NCBI GenBank assembly: GCA_016278435.1
Contig: JADQBU010000252.1
Span: 1 to 12,505 of the forward strand
Source of the DNA: Halanaerobiales bacterium
GTDB taxonomy: Bacteria; Bacillota; Halanaerobiia; Halanaerobiales; JADQBU01
Length of the DNA: 12,505 nt
Reading direction: 5' to 3'
Both the position numbers and the translations under genes were made by a program. This document shows, one piece after another, positions 7,579-12,505 of the stretch. The notes under the pieces are model-generated. The model was not told where the DNA came from. It did not search any database and saw nothing but the letters and a program-made list of their open reading frames with translations. The first letter of the stretch is position 1; each line of letters begins with the position of its first letter.

Positions 7579-7748
7579 GTAATCAGTAAAGATGTCTATA
7601 CAGCATTAATAAACTAACTGTATTTTCTAATATTTTCGCTAATAAATGGAATATTATTTATCTTATAGTAAAAGGGGGGATTGAAGAGCCTGCTAGTTTA
7701 TTTAAATTATAGTTAAAATTTAACAAATAAAATAGGGGGTAATTGCTT

Positions 7749-8387
7749 ATGTCAGAAGAAAAACTTATTAATGCGATTGCAGAGATGGAAGAAGAGGAGG
7801 CCTTAAAAGAGGCCCAGGCGATGCTTGATAGCGGTGTCAGTGCAACGGATTTGATGAAAAGTTGCCGGAGAGCGATGGAGATTGTTGGAGAACGTTTTGC
7901 TGATGGCGAGTATTTTGTGCCGCAATTGATTATGGCTGGTGAAATTATGACCCAGATCAGTGAGATGGCCAAAGATGAATTAAAAGAGGGCGAAGGTGAA
8001 GAAGAGGAAAAACTGGGCAAGATTTTGATGGGAACTGTTGATGGTGATATCCATGATATTGGTAAAGGAATAGTAAACTTCAATTTAGATGTTAATGAAT
8101 TTAAAGTAATTGACCTGGGTGAGGATGTCAAAGCAGAAGAATTTATCAAGGCTATTAAAGAACATAAACCCGATATAGTTGGTATGAGCTGTCTACTGAC
8201 AGTGGCCTTTGATTCTATGAAAAACACAATTGAAGCAATAGATAAAGCCGGTCTCCGTGATCAGGTAAAGATTATGATCGGTGGAGCACCAATTAATGAT
8301 GATGTCTGTGAATATAGTGGAGCTGATGACTGGGGTAAAGATGCAGTGGAAGCTGTTTCTATAGCTAAAAAATGGATGGAGGAGTGA
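7749..8387 (+). CDS. Corrinoid (B12-binding) methyl-transfer protein 1
   Basis: This cytoplasmic corrinoid protein of 212 residues carries the methyl group on cobalt between partner methyltransferases, like MtaC, MtbC and MttC. The N-terminal helical cap domain spans about 1-85. After an acidic linker (KEGEGEEEEK, 79-88) comes the Rossmann B12-binding domain (about 90-212). The base-off/His-on signature DxHxxG is seen as Asp100-Ile-His102-Asp-Ile-Gly105. Downstream are SCLLT (147-151) and GGAPI (178-182), both expected at the nucleotide-tail pocket. The residue after GK in the signature is Gly instead of the common Asn (GKGIV). The ATG at 7749 is preferred to the TTG two codons earlier, because the GGGGG Shine-Dalgarno (7735-7739) is then 9 bases away. 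It lies 6 bases before the methyltransferase gene, its evident partner. Confidence 0.93.
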   Translation: MSEEKLINAIAEMEEEEALKEAQAMLDSGVSATDLMKSCRRAMEIVGERFADGEYFVPQLIMAGEIMTQISEMAKDELKEGEGEEEEKLGKILMGTVDGDIHDIGKGIVNFNLDVNEFKVIDLGEDVKAEEFIKAIKEHKPDIVGMSCLLTVAFDSMKNTIEAIDKAGLRDQVKIMIGGAPINDDVCEYSGADDWGKDAVEAVSIAKKWMEE

Positions 8388-8393
8388 TTATAA

Positions 8394-9740
8394 ATGGGTA
8401 TTACCGAAAATTGGGATCAACTTACTCCTGATGAGAAGTATGAAGAGAGATTTAAGTCTTTTATAGCTGCTGAAGGAATCGAGTTTGCCAGTAAAGAAGC
8501 AGAAGAAAAATATAAAAAGCATGCCCAGATGCTAAAAGATGTTGTTGAACTTAAAAAACCGGAAAGAGTGCCGGTTGCTCCTAATATTGGTTTTTATCCA
8601 GCTGAATATGCTGGCATTACTGCCAAGGAAGCCATGTATGATTATGAGAAACTCGGTATGGCCTGGAAAAAGTTCAGCAAAGATTTTGATTTTGATTTTC
8701 TTAACTCCTGTGCAATAGTAGGTTCAGGCCCGCTTTATGAAAAGCTCGATTTCAAAATGTACCGCTGGCCGGGTAATGGAACTAATGATAATACTCCCTA
8801 TCAGTGTGTGGAAAAAGAGTATATGAAATCAGATGAATATGATAAATTTATCAATGACCCCTCCGGTTACTTTATGAGATACTATTTACCACGTATCTTC
8901 GGGGCACTGGAACCCTGGAAAAAGCTGAGTCCTTTTACCTATATTACTGAGCTGCCTTTTGTGGGTTCTACTATGATTCCCGTAGGTTTACCCGATGTAC
9001 AGGAATCTTTCCAGAAATTCATGGAAGCCGGGCAGGAAGCCCTGAAATGGATACAGGCTGTAGGAGAAATTGATGGGGAAACAACAGCAAAAATGGGATT
9101 ACCCTCTACTATGGCTGGTTTCAGTAAAGCTCCTTTTGATAACATTGGAGATACAATGCGGGGTACAACAAATATTATGCTTGATATGTACAGGCGTCCA
9201 GAGAAGATATTTGAAGCCATGGATGCAATGGTTCCGATGTTGATTGAAATGGGTGTCGGTGCGGCAAATGCCAATAACAATCCATTTGTTATGATACCCA
9301 TACATAAGGGTGCCGACTCATTCATGTCCCGTGATGATTTCATGAAATTCTACTGGCCTTCTTTTGAGAAAGTACTACTCGGTTTAATCGAAGAAGGGTG
9401 TGTTCCCTTCGTGTTTGTTGAAGGTAGTTATAATCAGAGGATAGACCTGATTGCTGATTCTAAACTACCTGCCGGTAAATCATACTGGTTATTTGATAAA
9501 ACTGATATGGTTGAAGTTAAGAAGCATTTTGGCGGCAAATTTGCTTTTGGTGGAAATGTACCGGGTTCACTATTGAAAACCGGAACTGTTGAAAAGGTCG
9601 AGAAGTATGTTCGTAATCTGATTGAAAATGTTGCTGGAGACGGAGGTTATATTCTGACAGCTGGTGCGGTTATTGATGTAGCTGAACCAGAACTTCTCCA
9701 TGCCATGATTGATGCAGGTAAAAAATACGGCAAATATTAA
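8394..9740 (+). CDS. UROD-fold corrinoid-linked methyltransferase
   Basis: This cytoplasmic protein of 448 residues belongs to the uroporphyrinogen-decarboxylase fold family that includes the methylcobamide methyltransferases MtaA, MtbA and CmuA. It follows a corrinoid gene by 6 bases, so methyl transfer to or from that protein is far likelier than heme synthesis. The family-type C-terminus is clear (GGYILTAGAVIDVAEPELLHAMIDAGKKYG). It is about 100 residues longer than MtaA, mostly an N-terminal charged helical extension (1-50) and central insertions. The zinc-binding His-X-Cys of MtaA is replaced by Phe341-Val-Glu343 before Gly344, and the later zinc-ligand Cys by Ala425 (alignment by eye). 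It may therefore use other metal ligands or act on a non-thiol methyl donor, such as a methyl ether or quaternary amine. The true substrate is unknown. Confidence 0.85.
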   Translation: MGITENWDQLTPDEKYEERFKSFIAAEGIEFASKEAEEKYKKHAQMLKDVVELKKPERVPVAPNIGFYPAEYAGITAKEAMYDYEKLGMAWKKFSKDFDFDFLNSCAIVGSGPLYEKLDFKMYRWPGNGTNDNTPYQCVEKEYMKSDEYDKFINDPSGYFMRYYLPRIFGALEPWKKLSPFTYITELPFVGSTMIPVGLPDVQESFQKFMEAGQEALKWIQAVGEIDGETTAKMGLPSTMAGFSKAPFDNIGDTMRGTTNIMLDMYRRPEKIFEAMDAMVPMLIEMGVGAANANNNPFVMIPIHKGADSFMSRDDFMKFYWPSFEKVLLGLIEEGCVPFVFVEGSYNQRIDLIADSKLPAGKSYWLFDKTDMVEVKKHFGGKFAFGGNVPGSLLKTGTVEKVEKYVRNLIENVAGDGGYILTAGAVIDVAEPELLHAMIDAGKKYGKY

Positions 9741-9751
9741 AAAATATGGTC

Positions 9752-9777
9752 AGGGGCCAGCCAAAGTGCTGGTCCCT
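9752..9777 (+). terminator. Strong hairpin between methyltransferase and GntR regulator
   Basis: AGGGGCCAGC (9752-9761) pairs with GCTGGTCCCT (9768-9777) over 10 positions with one G-U wobble and a 6-base loop, 11 bases after the methyltransferase stop. The GC-rich stem suits an intrinsic terminator, but it is followed by CTAATTATATG rather than a T-run. Partial termination or RNA processing is therefore also possible. Confidence 0.5.
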
Positions 9778-9833
9778 CTAATTATATGAATGATTTTTCT
9801 TCAAAAATACAGATTATATACAGGATGACCTTT

Positions 9834-10598
9834 ATGGATAAAAATAAAAAGCATGAATCTGGAAAAATAGATAAGGAATCAGTTATACCCATTTATTATC
9901 AGCTGGCTAAAATCCTCAAGGATAAGATCTTTTCCGGAGAATTTAAGCCTGAAGAAAAATTACCTCCGGAAAATAATATTGCGGGGGAATACGGGATTAG
10001 TAGGATGACAGTACGGAGGGCTATAGCTGAGTTAATTGATGCCGGCATGGTCTATGCTGAAAAGGGAAGCGGCACTTTTGTCGCCCGGCCCTGCCTGGAA
10101 AATGTTGTTTTTGAGTTAAAAAATTTTCAGGAAGAGATTAGAGAACGAGGATTAAAGCCCCGGACCAGGCTCCTGGAGGTTAAGATAGTTAAAAGTAACC
10201 AGGACCTTTCTGAAAGACTGCAGGTACCTTTAAATACCAGGTGTCTGTTTTTCAGATTGCTGATATCAGCAGAAAGGGAGCCCTTAATTTATGAAAATAA
10301 ATATGTAGTCTACAAAAAACAGAATCCGATTCTGGAAAAGGAACTTAAGGACCCTTCCTTATCCAATCTTGCGCTTCTCCATGCTGATTCTATGCCGATT
10401 AGAAGCAAGCGGGTATTACTGGCCTCAGTAACAGATAAAGAGGAATCTTCAATACTGAGTGTAAAACTAAATACCCCTGTATTTGTTATTGAGCAGACAC
10501 TTTATGATACAGACAAGAAAACGGTTGGGTGGGGAAAATCTATCTGCCGGGGAGATCGTTTTAAACTTTCCAGTGATGTTGGCTGGCCATTTGATTAA
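9834..10598 (+). CDS. GntR-family transcriptional regulator with UTRA ligand domain (HutC type)
   Basis: This DNA-binding repressor or activator has 254 residues from the chosen start. The winged helix-turn-helix lies at about 17-84, with YYQLAKILKDKIFSGEF, then LPPENNIAGEYGISRMTVRRA, and ends in the GSGTFV wing. The UTRA effector-binding domain is at about 92-245, with NFQEEIRERGLKP and the late strand block ending RGDRFKL. Such proteins bind a small metabolite that lifts DNA binding. An in-frame ATG at 9786 would add 16 residues but has no Shine-Dalgarno and would sit just after the hairpin. The ATG at 9834 has AGGATGA nearby and gives the usual family length. Its position between two corrinoid genes suggests that it controls the methyl-transfer module in response to the transported substrate (inference). 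Confidence 0.88.
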   Translation: MDKNKKHESGKIDKESVIPIYYQLAKILKDKIFSGEFKPEEKLPPENNIAGEYGISRMTVRRAIAELIDAGMVYAEKGSGTFVARPCLENVVFELKNFQEEIRERGLKPRTRLLEVKIVKSNQDLSERLQVPLNTRCLFFRLLISAEREPLIYENKYVVYKKQNPILEKELKDPSLSNLALLHADSMPIRSKRVLLASVTDKEESSILSVKLNTPVFVIEQTLYDTDKKTVGWGKSICRGDRFKLSSDVGWPFD

Positions 10599-10614
10599 AG
10601 GTAAAGGGGTTATA

Positions 10615-11253
10615 ATGATGAAGAAAAAACTTATAAACGCAATAGCTGATCTGGATGAACAGAAAACTTTATCCCTGGTAAAGAATAAAATTAAAGCGGG
10701 AGAAACACCTCTCGAGATTGTAGAGCAGTGTCGGTTGGGGGTTGAGATTGTTGGGGAAAAGTATAAGGAAGAGACATATTTTTTATCAGACCTGATTATG
10801 GCAGAAGAGATTTTACGGGGTGTAATGGAGATTCTGGCACCTTATTTCCCGGAAAAAGATGGTGAACAGGGAGAAGTAAATATAGTAATGGGTACAATTG
10901 AGGGTGATATACACGACCTGGGGAAGAATATTGTCATTTATCTCATGCGGTCAGTGGGAATTAATGTTTATGACCTGGGGGTTGATGTTGAGCCTGAACA
11001 ATTTGTCAGGAGTTTGACCGAAACCGGAGCTAGTGTCCTTGGTATCTCTGTTTTACTGACTTTTTGTATAGGAACAGTAAAAAAAGTGGTTGACCTGATC
11101 CAGGAAGCAGGATTGAGGGAAGATGTCACAATTATAATTGGTGGATATTCAGTTAATGAGGAGATAAAGGAATATACAGGTGCAGATTATTTTGAAACCG
11201 AAGCCAGTAAAGCTGTTGATGTAATTAAAGATATATTGAAGGGGAAGGATTAA
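10615..11253 (+). CDS. Corrinoid (B12-binding) methyl-transfer protein 2
   Basis: This is a second cytoplasmic corrinoid protein of 212 residues, a paralogue of the one at 7749, with the same length and domain order: helical cap (about 1-85) and B12-binding Rossmann domain (about 88-212). The cobalt-ligating signature is canonical: GDIHDLGKNIV with His100 (Asp98-X-His-X-X-Gly103). ISVLLT (144-149) and IIGGYSVN follow at the corrinoid tail pocket. The start is one of two adjacent ATGs (10615 or 10618), supported by AAAGGGG at 10603-10609. The same frame is open back to 10483, but that extension overlaps the GntR gene and is not protein-like. It lies 16 bases after the GntR stop and so is co-transcribed with it. 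It may serve the same methyltransferase or one encoded elsewhere. Confidence 0.92.
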   Translation: MMKKKLINAIADLDEQKTLSLVKNKIKAGETPLEIVEQCRLGVEIVGEKYKEETYFLSDLIMAEEILRGVMEILAPYFPEKDGEQGEVNIVMGTIEGDIHDLGKNIVIYLMRSVGINVYDLGVDVEPEQFVRSLTETGASVLGISVLLTFCIGTVKKVVDLIQEAGLREDVTIIIGGYSVNEEIKEYTGADYFETEASKAVDVIKDILKGKD

Positions 11254-11271
11254 GTGCTTTTTCCCCTTCAA
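11236..11271 (+). terminator. Hairpin terminator after second corrinoid gene
   Basis: TTGAAGGGGAA (11236-11246) and TTCCCCTTCAA (11261-11271) are perfect 11-base reverse complements with a 14-base loop containing the stop codon. The following AATTATTTG is a weak T-tract. The stem would end the GntR-corrinoid transcript before the separate TetR promoter. Confidence 0.6.
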
Positions 11272-11277
11272 AATTAT

Positions 11278-11306
11278 TTGACAAATTACCTTCTATCCTT
11301 CAAAAT
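11278..11306 (+). promoter_or_regulatory. Probable promoter of the TetR-family gene
   Basis: A perfect -35 TTGACA (11278-11283) is followed after 17 bases by CAAAAT (11301-11306), a four-of-six match to the -10 consensus; AT-rich alternatives lie just downstream. It sits directly after the terminator stem and before the TetR start at 11346. No copy of the TGAACATGTTCA palindrome is present here. Confidence 0.4.
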
Positions 11307-11345
11307 ATATTTTAGAGAGATAATTTAAGGAGGAAACGAAGGAAA

Positions 11346-11918
11346 ATGACAATTAGAGAGGTTCAGGCCTGGGAAACGAAGCAGAAGATTTATGATGCTG
11401 CAGTCAATATATTGAGTAAAAAAGGGTTTAAAAATATGTCGATCAGAGAAATATGTGAGGCAGCCGATGTTTCAATCGGTACATTTTATTATTATTTTGA
11501 ATCAAAATATGATATTTTATATAAAATTTATGAAAAGGGAGATAACTATTTTGAAGAAGAGGTCAAATCAAATCTAAATTCAAATGATGCCCTGGAAAAT
11601 GTTAAAAGATATTTTATAGCATATATAGAATTTGTAGAAGCTGATGGGGTTGATATGGTTGAACATCTCTATATGCCGGATAATGAATTGTTTATAAGAA
11701 AAAATAGTGCTATGCAGAATATATTAAAGGATATTATTGAAGAAGGTCAGAGAAAAAAGCAAATTTCTGATACAATGATACCTGAGGAAGCAGTAAATTT
11801 CATTTTTGTAATTTTGAGGGGAATTGTATTTGACTGGTGTTTACATGATGGCAAATATGATATTGTTGATTATTCACAAAAATTCATCACATATATATGC
11901 TCTTATCTTTCTGATTAA
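11346..11918 (+). CDS. TetR/AcrR-family transcriptional regulator
   Basis: This is a DNA-binding dimeric regulator of 190 residues. The N-terminal helix-turn-helix (about 10-57) is typical: IYDAAVNILSKKGFKNMSIR, then EICEAADVSIGTFYYYFESK, with YYYF at the recognition-helix end. The C-terminal part (about 60-190) is an all-helical ligand and dimerisation domain of family-typical divergence, so the effector cannot be read. Shine-Dalgarno AAGGAGG (11327-11333) lies 12 bases upstream, with a closer GAAGG at 11338-11342. Just downstream, a consensus promoter is overlapped by two perfect palindromes, which are the best candidate operator for this protein. It would then control the CoA-transferase gene that follows rather than the methyltransferase genes. 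TetR proteins next to CoA-transferase or fatty-acid genes often sense acyl-CoAs; that is only a suggestion here. Confidence 0.88.
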   Translation: MTIREVQAWETKQKIYDAAVNILSKKGFKNMSIREICEAADVSIGTFYYYFESKYDILYKIYEKGDNYFEEEVKSNLNSNDALENVKRYFIAYIEFVEADGVDMVEHLYMPDNELFIRKNSAMQNILKDIIEEGQRKKQISDTMIPEEAVNFIFVILRGIVFDWCLHDGKYDIVDYSQKFITYICSYLSD

Positions 11919-11970
11919 AAAATACTTTCACCGTGTTTTTACTTTTAAACTAAACGGTAATCAAATATCA

Positions 11971-11994
11971 AGAAGCTTGTTGACAGAAGCTTGT
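11971..11994 (+). repeat. Direct repeat AGAAGCTTGT flanking the -35 box
   Basis: AGAAGCTTGT occurs at 11971-11980 and again at 11985-11994, a 14-base period. The -35 TTGACA (11980-11985) lies across the junction. Each copy contains the palindrome AAGCTT. It may be a second regulator site upstream of the tandem palindrome. Confidence 0.7.
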
Positions 11995-12009
11995 TTTTTA
12001 TAGTATAAT
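11980..12009 (+). promoter_or_regulatory. Consensus sigma-A promoter upstream of the CoA-transferase
   Basis: A perfect -35 TTGACA (11980-11985) and a perfect -10 TATAAT (12004-12009) are separated by 18 bases. The transcript would start near 12016, inside the tandem palindrome, and run through a leader of about 370 bases to the CoA-transferase ATG. Such a strong promoter implies that repression matters. Confidence 0.8.
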
Positions 12010-12033
12010 GAACATGTTCAGTGAACATGTTCA
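12009..12033 (+). promoter_or_regulatory. Tandem palindromic operator, probably for the TetR-family protein
   Basis: Two copies of the perfect 12-base palindrome TGAACATGTTCA (12009-12020 and 12022-12033) are separated by a single G, so the whole 25-base unit is also a palindrome. The first copy shares its T with the -10 box and both cover the predicted transcription start. A dimeric repressor bound here would block initiation. Assignment to the adjacent TetR protein rests on position. Confidence 0.75.
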
Positions 12034-12386
12034 TTTAAAAATTAGGTAAGGAATTTTTTGTTGTAATGAGACCAAGGTGACCTCGCCACTACTCCGGTTT
12101 GACTTGAACCTAATTAAAGAAGTTACAGTTTGGTAATCTTGCAATGGAGGAGGTGGGAACAGAAAAAGGCAGGGAAAAAATGGTGGATTCAGAAAAGTAC
12201 ACCTTGAGAAGTTTGCTGCAATTTTCAGTATATAAAAAATAATTAAAAAATTTTACATTTTTCTGTCGGAGCAGGCTTAGGTTTTTATAATTATTGATTA
12301 CAAAGAAGATTATTGAATTGTGGTTAAGTAGTAAAGGTTTATCTGGCTAAAAGATAAAAGCAGTAAAATAACAGGGAGGCAAAGCG

Positions 12387-12505
12387 ATGGCTGAAATAAT
12401 TTCTGCAAAGAAGGCGGCATATTTAATTAAAGCTGAGGATACGATAGGGCTAGCTGCCATGGGCCTGGCCGGCTGGCCGGAGGAAGTGGTTCAAGAGATC
12501 GAAAA
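12387..12505 (+). CDS. Family I CoA-transferase, N-terminal start (3' truncated)
   Basis: The first 39 codons of a gene running off the window are present. The visible product, MAEIISAKKAAYLIKAEDTI then GLAAMGLAGWPEEVVQEIE, matches the N-terminus of family I CoA-transferases (acetate/acetoacetate/propionate/3-oxoacid type), where a conserved start of strand, helix and Gly-rich loop precedes the PEE helix. These cytoplasmic enzymes exchange CoA between an acyl-CoA and a free acid through a glutamyl-CoA intermediate; the catalytic Glu would lie beyond the window. Shine-Dalgarno GGGAGG (12374-12379) is 7 bases before ATG. It is controlled by the strong promoter and tandem palindrome upstream. 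The subgroup and whether alpha and beta are fused cannot be told. Confidence 0.7.
   Translation, partial: MAEIISAKKAAYLIKAEDTIGLAAMGLAGWPEEVVQEIE

Larger units (their letters stand above)
7413..7748 (+). other. 336-base intergenic stretch before the corrinoid module
   Basis: No standard gene is visible. The stretch holds a possible 37-residue ORF (7459-7572), a dyad GATACA-N6-TGTATC (7478-7495), a dyad TTGAAC-AA-GTTCAA (7550-7563) overlapping a probable promoter, a GGGGGG tract at 7674-7679, and the Shine-Dalgarno of the first corrinoid gene at 7735-7739. No conserved cobalamin riboswitch core was recognised. It probably separates the transport operon from the methyltransferase operon. Confidence 0.6.
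11919..12386 (+). other. 468-base regulatory and leader stretch before the CoA-transferase
   Basis: No convincing gene is visible. From left to right it holds an AT-rich stretch after tetR, a 10-base direct repeat, a consensus promoter with a tandem palindrome, an AATTAGGT/ACCTAATT long-range pair (12040-12047 with 12108-12115), a strong GGAGGAGGTGGG purine tract (12146-12157) with no properly spaced start codon, a short frame of 20 to 32 codons ending at 12242, and AT-rich sequence up to the GGGAGG Shine-Dalgarno at 12374-12379. Confidence 0.65.

Noticed and set aside
7681..7716. Eleven-codon leader peptide from TTG after the G6 tract
   Set aside because: The tract is only one base from the TTG, too close for initiation.
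7743..7748. TTG start two codons before corrinoid protein 1
   Set aside because: The ATG at 7749 has better spacing to GGGGG and gives the usual N-terminus.
7413..7748. Cobalamin riboswitch before the corrinoid genes
   Set aside because: I looked for the conserved B12-box core and found nothing resembling it; the leader is AT-rich without the expected GC stems.
7658..8227. Open frame of 189 codons on the - strand
   Set aside because: It mirrors the corrinoid gene, is rich in serine and isoleucine as expected from an antisense shadow, and shows no family motif.
8394..9740. Annotation as true uroporphyrinogen decarboxylase (heme synthesis)
   Set aside because: It is too long, is directly coupled to a corrinoid protein, and there is no other tetrapyrrole gene nearby.
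9786..9833. Earlier ATG for the GntR gene adding 16 residues
   Set aside because: There is no ribosome-binding site, it lies immediately after a terminator-like hairpin, and it exceeds the usual family length. It cannot be fully excluded.
10483..10614. Upstream extension of the second corrinoid gene by 44 codons
   Set aside because: It overlaps the end of the GntR gene, has no Shine-Dalgarno, and the proper one (AAAGGGG) is just before 10615.
12016..12386. T-box leader before the CoA-transferase
   Set aside because: No T-box core (AGGGTGGNACCGCG type) and no antiterminator-terminator pair are visible.
1..12505. CRISPR arrays, insertion sequences, tRNA or rRNA genes
   Set aside because: No spaced repeat array, transposase, terminal inverted repeats or recognisable structural RNA gene was found on either strand.

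Overview
The window reads as part of a chromosome of an AT-rich, strictly anaerobic, fermentative bacterium. Every supported gene is on the + strand. The gene set suggests a low-GC, Gram-negative-walled Firmicute of the Halanaerobiales type. It combines pyruvate:ferredoxin oxidoreductase, an ADP-forming acetyl-CoA synthetase, sodium-type secondary transporters, corrinoid methyl-transfer proteins, and a solute-binding protein with an ordinary signal peptide rather than a lipoprotein one. This placement is inference from gene content and cannot be proved without a search.

Layout. (1) 1-2657: the 3' end of porB overlaps by one base a fused 706-residue acetate-CoA ligase (ADP-forming). Together they give pyruvate -> acetyl-CoA -> acetate + ATP. 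(2) 2735-5563: a complete TRAP transporter, dctP-dctQ-dctM, with an unusual set of pairing Shine-Dalgarno and anti-Shine-Dalgarno segments around the dctQ start. (3) 5652-7412: a small two-helix membrane protein directly followed by a sodium:solute symporter. (4) 7413-7748: a 336-base non-coding or leader stretch with a probable promoter, dyads and one possible 37-residue ORF. (5) 7749-11253: a corrinoid methyl-transfer module: corrinoid protein, UROD-fold methyltransferase, hairpin, GntR/UTRA regulator and a second corrinoid protein, ending in a hairpin terminator. (6) 11346-11918: a TetR-family regulator. (7) 11919-12386: a consensus sigma-A promoter whose -10 box runs into a tandem perfect palindrome, followed by a leader of roughly 350 bases. 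(8) 12387-end: the start of a family I CoA-transferase, cut by the window edge.

How it may work together (inference). Two cation-coupled transporters import a carboxylated and/or methylated compound. The UROD-fold protein moves a methyl group to or from the cobalt of the corrinoid proteins under control of the GntR regulator. The carbon skeleton or acyl-CoA products could feed the CoA-transferase and the ATP-yielding acetyl-CoA synthetase. No corrinoid activase and no MtrH-type second methyltransferase lies in the window, so any complete pathway needs genes elsewhere. The most notable points are the methyltransferase lacking the recognisable zinc ligands of MtaA/MtbA, the two equal-length corrinoid paralogues around one regulator, the tandem palindromic operator, and the possible RNA switch at dctQ.
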